Shown: in pieces, positions 17,178-26,731 of the stretch
Layout of the letters: each line of letters begins with the position of its first letter
Numbering within the stretch: position 1 is the stretch's first letter
DNA from: Alcanivoracaceae bacterium
Lineage (GTDB): Bacteria > Pseudomonadota > Gammaproteobacteria > Xanthomonadales > Marinicellaceae
Assembly: GCA_016744455.1 (NCBI GenBank)
Contig: JADGEI010000007.1
Coordinates: 1-64,000 of the forward strand
Direction of reading: 5' to 3'
Length of the DNA: 64,000 nt
The notes under the pieces: generated by a model
Database searches by the model: none
Told to the model about the DNA's origin: nothing
The model's input: only the letters and a program-made list of their open reading frames with translations
Translations under genes and position numbers: made by a program

Positions 17178-19538
17178 TTGGATACTAAGCGACTGCATAA
17201 TATAAACAAAATTGACCTCAAAATACCTGGCTTAAAATTAATAAGCAAGATAGGCGAGGGCGGCATGTCTGTGGTTTATCTTGCGAAACAAATTTCATTG
17301 AATCGTGAAATTGCGGTTAAAGTAATGCGCTTAGAAATTACCGACAATGATGTCGATGTACAACGGTTTAAACACGAGGCGAAAACAATCGCGCATTTGG
17401 ATCATCCCAATATTATCAACATTTATAACATTGGGCAAACTTCTAAAGGTGAAATATATTTCACCATGCCATACTTGAATCACGGTGATTTTTCCAGTTA
17501 TATATTAGAAGATGAACAAGAGTTTATTTCTCTCCTTAAATCAATTTGTGATGGTTTGTCATTTGCACATGAACGCGGTATTGTGCATCGTGATATAAAA
17601 CCTGAAAATTTGTTGTTTGACAAATTTGGAAATGTGCAAATTGCAGATTTTGGGATTGCAATTTCTAAAGATGGAAATCGCATGACTCAGGAGCATCAAA
17701 TCGTAGGCTCAGCTCAATACATGAGCCCCGAACAGGCTAGATCAAAAAAAGTTGATGTTCATACAGATATTTATAGTTTGGGTGTTGTGATATATGAACG
17801 TTTAACAGGTAGTGTACCTTTTGATGCAAGTGATAGTATTTCAATTTTAGTTAATCACGTTAGTCAGGAAGCAGAGAAACTTCCCGTTATGATGCGTCAT
17901 TGGCAAAAACTAATTGATAAGTGTCTGGCAAAATCACCTATAGATCGATTTCAGTCCATGGATGAATTAAAAAATGCATTGGAATTAGTTCCAACTAACA
18001 CCTTTCAACGCACAGGGAATAAATTACAATCACTACTGTCAGATAAGACAGGTAGGCATTTACTGTGGTTTTTACCGCTTTTATTTCTGCTTATAATTTC
18101 TGCTTTCTTTGTTGGTGGCGATGATAATATAAACTCTAAAATGGTTGAAGACGATAACATAGTTTCTGCACAGGGGAAATCGGGTAAAATTAATATTTTA
18201 CCAAATATTTCTTCAGATAATGACCAAGTTGAATCGAAAATAATATCAACCATGGCTAGTGAAACGGTTAATGAAAATAAGGCAAAAAACCAAGAGCTAA
18301 GTGTAAATAAGTCAGAAAATATTGAAGACTTGACTGGTCAAGATACCATTACAAATGTTTCCTTTGAAGGTGGGCAAAACACAACAGAAATCGATACAGA
18401 TTTATTGTCCCTTGATCAATTTGAGAAAGTTGAAAAATTATTGTTAAGGGCTAATGAAAACATTGACAATTATCGTTTGTCAAAACCTAAGGATGATAAT
18501 GCCACTAATCAGCTTATAGAGGTTCTTAAAATTAGCCCTGACAATCCTGCTGCAATTAGTGCCATAGAACGAATAGGGGGGATTTATTTTCAATTAATTA
18601 AATCCTCATTAGAAAAAATTGATTTGAGTGTCGCTTCAAGACACACAAGGTCTCTAAAGAAATTTAATGATAAAACAGAGTTTAGAAATAGAAACTTTGA
18701 AAAGCAAAAAACTCTATTATTATCAATTGTTTCAAAACTTGACATGGCAAACGAAAAATACTCTGCAGATAATGTTAAAACACTGGCGAGAATAGTTAAA
18801 GCCATTGACCCAGGCAACAAGTTAATAGAAAAATTAACTAGTCAAGCATTGGATAAATTAGGCCCACAAATTGGTGATCTCTTAATTGATGACCTAGGAG
18901 TTGAGTCTATTGTTCTGACAAAAAACCTAGCAGTTAATATAAAAGAAGTGTCAGTAGAATCATATGCTGATTTTGCAAGAGTCACAAATAGGGAGTCCAG
19001 CAAATGTAAACACCTCGGCGGAGGTGTCAATAGTTTCTTCAATACAAAAAAATGGGATGATCCGTATTTTAGTCAAAAACCAAGTCACCCAGTAGTCTGT
19101 GTAACTCAAGCAGATGCCAGTGCTTATGCTAAGTGGTTAAGTGTAGAGACAGAGAACACCTATCGGCTTCCCACCAAGCAAGACTGGTTAATACTTGCTT
19201 CAAAAGAAAGCAATGCCTATAGTGCTTGTAAAACAGCCAACTTAGCCGGCTTAGAAGGTGCTAAAATACGCAATAAAGAAGATAATTTCCCTTGCAACGA
19301 TGATTTCAAATTTACTGCACCAGTGGCTAGTTATGCTAAAAATGATGAAGGTTTGTATGATGTTAGGGGAAATGTAAGTGAGTGGTTGGCTTGTAGTCAG
19401 TCGCCTTGCGATTCTCCAACTTCAATTGGTAGTTCATGGTTTCATGGCAAGCAATCCAATAAGTTAAGTCAAACAGAGGCTCATAAAATCAATTCAGCCT
19501 ATTCTTATGTTGGCTTCAGGCTGGTGAGAGATTTATAA
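17178..19538 (+). CDS. Transmembrane Ser/Thr protein kinase with C-terminal FGE-sulfatase-like domain
   Basis: A 786-residue PASTA-less Hanks kinase. The cytoplasmic kinase domain (about 18-270) has GEGGMSVVY (26-34), Lys48 of AVK, HRD (137-139) followed by KPEN, DFG (157-159) and GSAQYMSPEQ, so it should be catalytically competent. One membrane span lies at about 295-312. A low-complexity, helical extracytoplasmic linker leads to an FGE-sulfatase (SUMF1/ergothioneine-synthase-like) fold in the last ~180 residues, with HPVVCVTQADASAYAKWLS, YRLPTKQDW, YDVRGNVSEWL and YVGFRLVRD. In such fusions this domain is generally thought to act as a sensor or binding module. The start is TTG, supported by AGGAA 6 bp upstream; no in-frame ATG occurs before the kinase glycine loop. 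Confidence 0.9.
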   Translation: MDTKRLHNINKIDLKIPGLKLISKIGEGGMSVVYLAKQISLNREIAVKVMRLEITDNDVDVQRFKHEAKTIAHLDHPNIINIYNIGQTSKGEIYFTMPYLNHGDFSSYILEDEQEFISLLKSICDGLSFAHERGIVHRDIKPENLLFDKFGNVQIADFGIAISKDGNRMTQEHQIVGSAQYMSPEQARSKKVDVHTDIYSLGVVIYERLTGSVPFDASDSISILVNHVSQEAEKLPVMMRHWQKLIDKCLAKSPIDRFQSMDELKNALELVPTNTFQRTGNKLQSLLSDKTGRHLLWFLPLLFLLIISAFFVGGDDNINSKMVEDDNIVSAQGKSGKINILPNISSDNDQVESKIISTMASETVNENKAKNQELSVNKSENIEDLTGQDTITNVSFEGGQNTTEIDTDLLSLDQFEKVEKLLLRANENIDNYRLSKPKDDNATNQLIEVLKISPDNPAAISAIERIGGIYFQLIKSSLEKIDLSVASRHTRSLKKFNDKTEFRNRNFEKQKTLLLSIVSKLDMANEKYSADNVKTLARIVKAIDPGNKLIEKLTSQALDKLGPQIGDLLIDDLGVESIVLTKNLAVNIKEVSVESYADFARVTNRESSKCKHLGGGVNSFFNTKKWDDPYFSQKPSHPVVCVTQADASAYAKWLSVETENTYRLPTKQDWLILASKESNAYSACKTANLAGLEGAKIRNKEDNFPCNDDFKFTAPVASYAKNDEGLYDVRGNVSEWLACSQSPCDSPTSIGSSWFHGKQSNKLSQTEAHKINSAYSYVGFRLVRDL

Positions 19539-19554
19539 AGCTTTCGTACTAATT

Positions 19555-20385
19555 TTGTGCATGCTGCTGTTTTTAACTTCATGTATAAAGTCAGGGCTGA
19601 AATACATAAATTTTGTAGCAAAATCAGGTGATTATGAATCCTATCTTGATATTAGTTATGGCAGTAAGCCTGCAAACAAGCTTAATATTTATCTTCCAAA
19701 AAACCAGAAAATAACAGCAACCATTATATTCTATTATGGTGGATGCTGGGGTTATTGTAATAAACTTGACAAAAATGATTATTTGTTTGTTGCTGAGACA
19801 TTGACAAAGAAAGGGTATGCGGTAGTTATTGCAGATTACCAGCAATATCCACAAGTTAAATTTGACGAGATTTTAACTGATGCAAAAAATGTAACACTAT
19901 GGGTTTTAAGTCATTTACAACATTATGGCATAACACATCAGAATATATTTATAATGGGCCATTCATCAGGTGCCCATATAGGATCTATGTTGGTTGCTGA
20001 TGAGCGATTATTAGAAGGTAATTTGCCCACTATCAATGGATTTATTGGTTTAGCAGGCCCTTATAATTTTTATCCATTTAATGCGGAATACATGTATGAC
20101 TTATTCTCATCATCAGATGATTATTATCGTTCTCAACCTATTAATTATATCAACGGTAATGAGCCTGCGCATCTGCTAATGCAAGGGTCAAATGACCATA
20201 AAGTAAATGTTACTAATGCTAAAAGTCTCGCTAAAAAATTAGAAAAATATCAGGTTAATAACACACTGCTTTTGCAAGATAATATGAGCCATGGAAAAAT
20301 TTTAGCTCAATTTGCAAAACCTTTCAGAGAGAATTCACAGGTTGTTGCAAGTTTATTTGAATTTATTGAATTGAATTCTCATTAA
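19555..20385 (+). CDS. Alpha/beta hydrolase (carboxylesterase-like), probable lipoprotein
   Basis: About 276 residues. The nucleophile elbow GHSSGAH, the oxyanion-type segment FYYGGCWGY, and a C-terminal LLMQGSNDHKVN carrying the probable Asp, followed by a MSHGK histidine, outline a BD-FAE/Aes-like esterase. The N-terminus reads LLFLTSC, a lipobox, so the protein is likely lipid-anchored. The TTG at 19555 gives a very short signal sequence without a basic n-region; the frame is open upstream to 19528 and would add YKAFVLI, a better lipoprotein signal, but only through an ATT codon at 19531. ATG at 19561 is another option. It follows the kinase gene closely and probably shares its transcript. 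Substrate unknown. Confidence 0.8.
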   Translation: MCMLLFLTSCIKSGLKYINFVAKSGDYESYLDISYGSKPANKLNIYLPKNQKITATIIFYYGGCWGYCNKLDKNDYLFVAETLTKKGYAVVIADYQQYPQVKFDEILTDAKNVTLWVLSHLQHYGITHQNIFIMGHSSGAHIGSMLVADERLLEGNLPTINGFIGLAGPYNFYPFNAEYMYDLFSSSDDYYRSQPINYINGNEPAHLLMQGSNDHKVNVTNAKSLAKKLEKYQVNNTLLLQDNMSHGKILAQFAKPFRENSQVVASLFEFIELNSH

Positions 20386-21951
20386 TTATTCAAAATTATC
20401 CGAAAAAATTGAGATAAAATCGGCATATTTTATGGTGTGTAATTGATTGTTATTAAGTGAGTTTAAGTTTTGAGTGATGCCATTGGGCCAAATAATTTCC
20501 ATTGTGGAAATAGTTGAAGATCCAAGGCCAAAATGTAAAGTCCTTTCATTACCTGCGCCACGTGATGAGCCGCTATTGACTTCTCGAATTTGACTAATAT
20601 TATCATTTGTAAGTACAGTAACTCTAGAACCGATAGCATTGAGATTAATACCTAGACCTCCTATGAGTTTAATTTTTATCCAGTTGTTTGTATTGGTATC
20701 TGAGTTTTTATATATTTCATAGAAATTATCGAAATTAGCTAAAACAATATCAATCTTTCCATCGTTATTGAAATCACCATGGGCGGCTCCTTCAGACTTG
20801 AGTAAATTAGTCGCACCGCAGGTTAAATTCATGTTGTCAAAGGTGCCATCATGATTATTATTGAAAAGGGTGTCTGAAAGTTCTGCTGTATTATTATGTG
20901 TTGCTATATAGGCATCAATCCATGCATCATTATTGTAATCAAAAAACATGGTGGCCCAACCTATAGAACCCACGCCAAGGTTGAGTGCGGAGCCTACTGA
21001 GGCGTCGATAAAAGTGTTTGTGCCTTGACTGTTTTGGTTTATTAATAGTGTTTGTTCATCAATGCTTGAGAAAAACAAATCAAAATCACCGTCATTATCA
21101 ATATCACCTGTTGCAACACCCATGCCAAAAACTAAAGAGTTAGCATTGCTGCTAACTGAAACATCCCTAAAACACCATTGGACTCCACAACCACTAACAG
21201 CAGGGCCGTCATTTTCCCATAGCACATTACCTCTAAGTTTATCTGTTATAACATATAAATCTTGGTCACCATCATTGTCATAGTCAAAGAATGTTACAGC
21301 TAAATTAGGCTTGTTAACCTGATTGATATCAAATTCAGCAATAATATCAGTAAATGTTCCATTACCATTACTTAAATAGAATGCATCAGCAACAAGGTCT
21401 CCTGAAGTTCCATGAGCTGGATTTCTAATGTCATAATTGATGACATAAAGATCAAGCCAGCCATCGTTGTTAATATCAGCCCAAGCTGAGGCCTGAGAAT
21501 TGTAGGGGTTTATTATTCCTGCTTGAACCGTAACATCGGTAATAGAATTGCCGTTGTTGTTTTTAAAGAGATAGTCATCACCATTACAACTAAAATAGAT
21601 GTCATCCCAACCATCGTTATCATAATCAGCCACTGAGACACCTTTGCACTTTTCTGAGGTTAGAGCTATGTTTTGGAAAGCTGTCGATTCACTGAAAGTT
21701 TCATTGCCTTGATTAATGAATAATTTATTGTCGCCAACTTGATTTGAGACAATAATGTCTTGAAGACCGTCGTTGTTGATATCAATAAATGATTGACCAG
21801 TACCAGGAATGCCACCTTCAAAAGGACCTTTTACGTTATGAGGAGCATTAAAACCTGATAGAGTGCTTATATCTGTATAAATGTCTTGTGAAAATAATGG
21901 AGTGCTTAAACTGGTCAAAAGGATCAATAATAGTGTTTTATTGGTATGCAT
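20386..21951 (-). CDS. Secreted FG-GAP/VCBS repeat protein with ASPIC/UnbV domain
   Basis: About 521 residues from the chosen start. A signal peptide (ending PLFSQ) precedes at least six FG-GAP/VCBS beta-propeller repeats marked by D-N-D-G metal-binding loops (for example DINNDGLQD, DYDNDGWDD, DIDNDGDFD, DFNNDGKID). These are followed by an ASPIC/UnbV (CRTAC1-like) domain with INLNAIGSRV and REVNSGSSRGAGNERTLHFGLG. The protein ends FSDNFE, a short tail of a kind I have seen at the end of secreted proteins in Xanthomonadales relatives. The frame extends to 21993, but that would place the start within a terminator, so I use the ATG at 21951. Its stop directly abuts that of the convergent hydrolase gene. 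Confidence 0.85.
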   Translation of the reverse strand: MHTNKTLLLILLTSLSTPLFSQDIYTDISTLSGFNAPHNVKGPFEGGIPGTGQSFIDINNDGLQDIIVSNQVGDNKLFINQGNETFSESTAFQNIALTSEKCKGVSVADYDNDGWDDIYFSCNGDDYLFKNNNGNSITDVTVQAGIINPYNSQASAWADINNDGWLDLYVINYDIRNPAHGTSGDLVADAFYLSNGNGTFTDIIAEFDINQVNKPNLAVTFFDYDNDGDQDLYVITDKLRGNVLWENDGPAVSGCGVQWCFRDVSVSSNANSLVFGMGVATGDIDNDGDFDLFFSSIDEQTLLINQNSQGTNTFIDASVGSALNLGVGSIGWATMFFDYNNDAWIDAYIATHNNTAELSDTLFNNNHDGTFDNMNLTCGATNLLKSEGAAHGDFNNDGKIDIVLANFDNFYEIYKNSDTNTNNWIKIKLIGGLGINLNAIGSRVTVLTNDNISQIREVNSGSSRGAGNERTLHFGLGSSTISTMEIIWPNGITQNLNSLNNNQLHTIKYADFISIFSDNFE

Positions 21952-21981
21952 AATGTTAAATTCAATAATAGTGTTAATTAT

Positions 21982-22016
21982 AAAAAAGGGCATTACATGT
22001 AGTATGTAATACCCTT
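21982..22016 (-). terminator. Rho-independent terminator of the 22074-22778 gene
   Basis: Read on the minus strand: 13-bp stem AAGGGTATTACAT / ATGTAATGCCCTT with one G-U pair and a 5-nt loop, followed by T6. The C-A mismatch seen on the plus strand shows it is designed for the minus strand. Confidence 0.85.
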
Positions 22017-22073
22017 ATTAATTTTTGAATGAACTATCTAAGTGATTAGTCCTTTCGTAAAACTTGGTTTTTA

Positions 22074-22778
22074 TTATTGCTTTATAAGTTTTCTGCTAAA
22101 AAACATTAATGCTAACATCAATAATGCTAATGTAATCCAATTATTTGCTGGTACAGGAACTGGTGGGGCAAGAACTGCTGCTGCATAAGGGCAGGCAACA
22201 GGAACTAAATCAATTCCGTGAATTCCTACTGTTCCACTTGTAAACATTGAATCAACTGCATCTGCATTGTCATCAAAGGATTCAAAAAATTGAATTTGTA
22301 ATATACCATCTCCAGCAGCTACAACATCAGGTAAAAGATTGTCCGTAAAGTCTACAATGCCACTAGAGTTATATGTCATAGTTCCAGGTGCGGAATCAGC
22401 AACACCTACATTTAAATTAATAGCATTTGGATCCGCTGACCCACTAGAGTCAGTAAATTGCATTGTAGCTTCAGACAACCAACTTGCACCAACCGACTCA
22501 AGGGTAACATCCCACTCAATACCAGTAATAGAGCCACCAGTAAAGCACATCGCAGTTACATTGTCAGGGTCATCTATAGCATCCCAAAATTCACCAGTTT
22601 GCAAGCTAAAATCTAATGTTACAGATGAATTAGGTGTGCTCGCAATTCCTGGGCCAGGATTTGCATTGTTTGTTGATAATATGTTTGTTGCAGCTTGATC
22701 AAATTTACCAGCATTGGCAAATGAAGCGACCATAACTAATATTGCTGTTGTTAAAATAAGTTTTATTTTGTTTTTCAT
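22074..22778 (-). CDS. Secreted protein with LAPPVPVP-type C-terminal sorting tail
   Basis: A 234-residue exported protein of unknown function. A signal peptide (residues 1-23, ending SFANA) precedes a beta-rich, acidic domain containing three cysteines. The C-terminus has LAPPVPVPANNW, a hydrophobic stretch of about 17 residues and a basic RKLIKQ tail. The eight residues LAPPVPVP are identical in the protein at 85-1023, so both probably share a sorting route. The overall layout also resembles IPTL-CTERM and PEP-CTERM proteins. It has its own terminator on the minus strand. Confidence 0.78.
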   Translation of the reverse strand: MKNKIKLILTTAILVMVASFANAGKFDQAATNILSTNNANPGPGIASTPNSSVTLDFSLQTGEFWDAIDDPDNVTAMCFTGGSITGIEWDVTLESVGASWLSEATMQFTDSSGSADPNAINLNVGVADSAPGTMTYNSSGIVDFTDNLLPDVVAAGDGILQIQFFESFDDNADAVDSMFTSGTVGIHGIDLVPVACPYAAAVLAPPVPVPANNWITLALLMLALMFFSRKLIKQ

Positions 22779-22951
22779 ATTTATGTTTTCACTCTCTCTT
22801 TTTTGTTAAATAATATATCGTACATTTAATTTCTATTGCGGATGTTATTATATTGTTAATTAAATCGCAAATAAATCGTTAATATTTCGTTTTATTTGTA
22901 TTCAAAATTGTATAGTTTTGTCAAATTGCCTATTTACTTTATTTAATTAGG

Positions 22952-23800
22952 TTAATTCGGCACTAGAAATTCGTGGTTATTAAACTCTAACAATACGCCT
23001 GTTTTGACAATGTCTTTTATTAAAACTTGGTCATCAATCATATCATCAATAATAAATTTTGTGCCATTAATAATGACCAAACGGTTTTCTGGACTTTCAT
23101 CAAACACATGGATATTTAATTTTATTTGAGGTAAATCCTTCCTGATTGAAAAGGGGAGTTGATAGATGAGCAAATAATCTTGTTTGCTTATTTCAGTTTC
23201 GTTTTTCTGTTTAGTGCTGATTTTTTCTTGGTTGCCTTTGGGTAACGATAGTTTTAAAGTGGATTGTGTTATTTGTTTTTGTTCTTTTATAGCTTCTTTT
23301 TTTACCTCTTGCTCATTATCATTCTCTTTATCGAAACTTATGCGATTATCATTGCTTTCAACAAAAGAAGAATTTTGACGGTTTAAATGAGCTAGGTTCT
23401 TATCTTTTTCCTGCTGGTCTTTAATAGCTCGTATACTTTTAATTTTATCTCGAACATCTGTGGTAGCAGGTCTTTGTATTTTTTCTGATGCGCTTATTGC
23501 ATTACTGTGATTGCTATTTGTTTTTTTGTTTTTCGAAATTTTTTCTATTGGTTCAATTTCATTGGTGTCTCTTTTAGTTGTTACGTTAGAAACAATTGGA
23601 TTTTTAGATTCATCATATAGGTAGGTATAGCCCCAATAGAGTAAGGCGGATGTTAAGACAATAAGTGTAAATGGAAGAATATACCGAGTTAATTTTGAAG
23701 GATTGTTGCGGTTAGAAAAGCTAAAACTACCCAATGAATTGTTAGTTGCTCCATCACGTTTATCCGATGATTTTTTTAATGAATCTAAAATTGTTGACAT
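22952..23800 (-). CDS. gspB: Type II secretion assembly protein GspB
   Basis: A 282-residue inner-membrane protein that pairs with GspA to help assemble the secretin through the peptidoglycan. A short cytoplasmic N-terminus (STILDSLKKS) is followed by one membrane span at about 40-60, a long Lys/Glu/Asn-rich periplasmic linker and a C-terminal GspB domain with LIYQLPFSIRKDLPQIKLNIHVFDE and RLVIINGTKF. The gene begins 8 bp after gspA and is surely cotranscribed. No gspC-N genes occur in this window. Confidence 0.9.
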   Translation of the reverse strand: MSTILDSLKKSSDKRDGATNNSLGSFSFSNRNNPSKLTRYILPFTLIVLTSALLYWGYTYLYDESKNPIVSNVTTKRDTNEIEPIEKISKNKKTNSNHSNAISASEKIQRPATTDVRDKIKSIRAIKDQQEKDKNLAHLNRQNSSFVESNDNRISFDKENDNEQEVKKEAIKEQKQITQSTLKLSLPKGNQEKISTKQKNETEISKQDYLLIYQLPFSIRKDLPQIKLNIHVFDESPENRLVIINGTKFIIDDMIDDQVLIKDIVKTGVLLEFNNHEFLVPN

Positions 23801-23808
23801 ATATGTGT

Positions 23809-25350
23809 TTATTTTAATGTTGGACCATTGTAGGCCATTAAACTCAGAACCATTTGCGTTTCTGATCCGATTATACCATCTGCTTGTAGATGGTTGTTAC
23901 TTTGAAAATCTTTTACCCATAATTCCAGTTGAGATTTTGGGACTTCACCCTGGGCGATTGTATTCGCCATTTCTAAAGCCCATGCATTTAATTGTGCGGT
24001 GCTTGGTTGTTCTAATAACTCAGCTGGCATTGGCCACAGAATATAATAAGTCCCTAACCATTGTTGGTCAAGCCAAGATTTTGTTACTTGTGTGAATTCA
24101 TTTTGGTTATTGAGTAAAACTAGTTTATTGCCTTCAATGGATTTTAATAAAACTAAGTTTTGGTTGTTAAGTTGTAAAATTACTGGGTGATTACGTAATT
24201 CAATCTGTGCAAGATTGCCTTGATGTTGCATACAGGCCATGCCTGTATCAACACTGTTTGGGCATTGGTTTTTATGCCAATTTTTGTCGGTTTGTGTATC
24301 CCATAGATTGAAATAGTATTGCCATGAAATAGATGATTTTGCTGCAATGAAGGTAGGGTTTTTTGATGTTGTCTTAATTTCTGACTGGAGTTCTCCGGTG
24401 CCCATTTCTGTTTTATTGGTATTTTCTAGTTGGTATACTTGATAAAGTAGGGCGCCAATAATAAGTATAGCTGCATAGAGTGGCCATGCAGATTTCGTGG
24501 ATAAGTAATTTGTTAAAGGTATTTGCGCTCCACGTTTTTCTGGTAAAACCTCATTCGCCGCTATGGTTAAATGCTTTTTAGCCACATGTTTAGAATCATC
24601 AGAATAAGCCGCTAAAAAAGCTCTATCTATTAATATATTGATTAACCTTGGTACGCCTTGTGTGAGCTGATAGGCTTTTTTGGAGGTGCTTGGAGAAAGG
24701 TAATTTGATTGACCACCTGCCATTTTTATTCGATACTGAATATAATCGTAGGTTTCATCGGAAGATAATGGCATTAAATGGTAACGTGCTGTGACACGTT
24801 GTGCTAATTGCCGTAAATCATTTCTGCGCATGGTGGAACGCAATTCAGGCTGGCCAATAAGTATTATTTGCAATAATTTATGCTTATCAGTTTCTAAATT
24901 TGTTAACAACCTTAACTGCTCAAGAGTATCTCTTGGTAAATTTTGTGCTTCATCAATAATAACGACTGTATTTTCGCCATCTGACCAAGATCTTAAAAGG
25001 TAATTGTTGAGTTTGTCTACTAGTGCATTAAGTTTTGTTTTTATGCCACGCATGGAAACCTTCAGCTCTTTACAAATGTTTTGAACCAGCTCCAATGGTG
25101 TAACAGTCGGGTTAAGTATTAACGCGATATTGGTTTTGTCAGGTATTTGTTCTAGTAACAACCGGCTAATAGTGGTTTTTCCAGTGCCGACTTCTCCTGT
25201 AAGTTGTACAAAACCAGCACCCCCTCCACGAGTGATTCCATAAACAAGGTGCGCTAATGATTCTTCATGTTTTTTACTTAAAAAAACAAATTTTGGATCA
25301 GGTGTTATGGAAAATGGAGACTCATCAAAGCCGAAGTAATCTAAGTACAT
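23809..25350 (-). CDS. gspA: Type II secretion ATPase GspA/ExeA with peptidoglycan-binding domain
   Basis: A 513-residue protein. Residues about 1-270 form an AAA+ ATPase with Walker A GEVGTGKTT (52-60), Walker B VVIIDEAQNL (Asp133-Glu134) and the FGFDESPFSITPDPKF N-terminal signature of the ExeA family. One membrane span lies at about 289-306. The periplasmic part has a C39-like segment and a C-terminal peptidoglycan-binding domain (HLQADGIIGSETQMVL). It works with GspB to make room in the cell wall for the secretin. Forms a two-gene operon with gspB. Confidence 0.94.
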   Translation of the reverse strand: MYLDYFGFDESPFSITPDPKFVFLSKKHEESLAHLVYGITRGGGAGFVQLTGEVGTGKTTISRLLLEQIPDKTNIALILNPTVTPLELVQNICKELKVSMRGIKTKLNALVDKLNNYLLRSWSDGENTVVIIDEAQNLPRDTLEQLRLLTNLETDKHKLLQIILIGQPELRSTMRRNDLRQLAQRVTARYHLMPLSSDETYDYIQYRIKMAGGQSNYLSPSTSKKAYQLTQGVPRLINILIDRAFLAAYSDDSKHVAKKHLTIAANEVLPEKRGAQIPLTNYLSTKSAWPLYAAILIIGALLYQVYQLENTNKTEMGTGELQSEIKTTSKNPTFIAAKSSISWQYYFNLWDTQTDKNWHKNQCPNSVDTGMACMQHQGNLAQIELRNHPVILQLNNQNLVLLKSIEGNKLVLLNNQNEFTQVTKSWLDQQWLGTYYILWPMPAELLEQPSTAQLNAWALEMANTIAQGEVPKSQLELWVKDFQSNNHLQADGIIGSETQMVLSLMAYNGPTLK

Positions 25351-25379
25351 GAATTTAGGACAGTTATTTCATTAAAAGT

Positions 25380-25811
25380 TCATTTAAATACTTGCTTAAT
25401 TATCCAGGCAGGACCAATCAATAAAAACTGTAAATCTTTAAAGAACGATGGTTTTTTACCTTCTATATGATGACCAATAAATTGAAAAACCCATGCAATA
25501 ACAAAGGTTACAATAGCTATTATTAATAAAGGCAGTAATTGGTTTTCCATAAAGTGGCATAGTAGCAAACACAATACACTAAAAACTATCATTTGCACGG
25601 CTATTTTAAGGTCTTTACTGATGTAGTAAAGGCTAATTAATGCAGTGGTTACTACAGCTAGGTTTTCAACATATGGGATCTTGACCACCCATAACATTGC
25701 AGTGATTGCCCAATAAATTGCAGGGACACATATATAATGGATAAGTTTGTTTGTTTTGTTTTGATGACTGCTAGCATACTCATCTAATAAACTCGTGATT
25801 GATTGGCTCAT
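25380..25811 (-). CDS. DUF962/Mpo1-like membrane protein
   Basis: A 143-residue protein with about four hydrophobic membrane segments. The N-terminal [20 protein letters not shown] and C-terminal [20 protein letters not shown] with LIGPAWI are the conserved histidine-containing motifs of the DUF962/YGL010w (Mpo1) family. In yeast, Mpo1 is an iron-dependent dioxygenase in fatty acid alpha-oxidation; whether the bacterial protein does the same is not established here. It overlaps purC by 4 bp, which suggests cotranscription rather than shared function. Confidence 0.88.
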   Translation of the reverse strand: MSQSITSLLDEYASSHQNKTNKLIHYICVPAIYWAITAMLWVVKIPYVENLAVVTTALISLYYISKDLKIAVQMIVFSVLCLLLCHFMENQLLPLLIIAIVTFVIAWVFQFIGHHIEGKKPSFFKDLQFLLIGPAWIIKQVFK

Positions 25812-26671
25812 TTGAATTTTTCTCCTGTAATTAATTGATAAGCTTCGCGGTATTTTTCTGCAGTGGCTTTAATAATGCTATTAGGTATATGGGGGCCAGG
25901 TGCTTTTTTATCCCAGTCTAGAGTTTCTAAATAATCACGAATAAATTGTTTGTCATAACTTTCTGGGCTTGTACCCACTTGGTATTTATCTTTGTTCCAA
26001 AAACGTGACGAATCAGGTGATAAAATTTCATCCATTAGAACTAAATTATTATTAGCATCTAGACCAAATTCAAATTTGGTATCGGCGATTATAATGCCAT
26101 TTTGTTCTGCATGAATGGACGCCATACAATAAAGCTCTAAAGAAACTTGTTTAATTTGGTTTGCTAAATCTTCACCGATTTTCTCAACCATTTGCTCAAA
26201 AGAAATGTTTTCATCATGATCACCGACATCAGCTTTGGAGGATGGAGTAAAAATTGGTTGTTTTAATTTTTCAGCTTGTTGTAAATTTTTGGGTAAATCT
26301 ATCCCACAAATTTCCCCTGTATTTTGGTAATCTTTCCAACCAGAACCAATAATATAACCACGGACAATGGCTTCTACAGGCAGGGTTTTGAGCTTTTGAA
26401 CAACAACGGCTCGTTTGACTAATTCTTCATCTGCTTCAGAAATGACTTCCTGCACTGGTGTTGAAGTTAGGTGATTTGCGATAATAGTGCTAGATTTGTC
26501 AAACCAGAAATTTGATATTTCGGTTAGGATTTGCCCTTTTTTAGGTATGGTATCAGGTAGAACAACATCAAATGCACTTAATCGGTCGCTTGCTACCATT
26601 AATAATGTGTCTTTATCTATTTGGTAGACATCTCGGACTTTTCCTTTATGAATTAGAGGTAATTTAATCAT
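25808..26671 (-). CDS. purC: Phosphoribosylaminoimidazole-succinocarboxamide synthase
   Basis: A 287-residue enzyme that joins CAIR and aspartate, using ATP, to form SAICAR in purine synthesis. Recognisable blocks are [60 protein letters not shown] and [12 protein letters not shown]. The length is that of the longer (about 290-300 residue) PurC class rather than the 237-residue E. coli type. The stop codon overlaps the DUF962 gene start by ATGA. Confidence 0.96.
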   Translation of the reverse strand: MIKLPLIHKGKVRDVYQIDKDTLLMVASDRLSAFDVVLPDTIPKKGQILTEISNFWFDKSSTIIANHLTSTPVQEVISEADEELVKRAVVVQKLKTLPVEAIVRGYIIGSGWKDYQNTGEICGIDLPKNLQQAEKLKQPIFTPSSKADVGDHDENISFEQMVEKIGEDLANQIKQVSLELYCMASIHAEQNGIIIADTKFEFGLDANNNLVLMDEILSPDSSRFWNKDKYQVGTSPESYDKQFIRDYLETLDWDKKAPGPHIPNSIIKATAEKYREAYQLITGEKFK

Positions 26672-26731
26672 GCTTGCAGTAGAATGTAGCGTTTTATCAA
26701 AGCATCGAATTTTAACATTTAATATAATATA

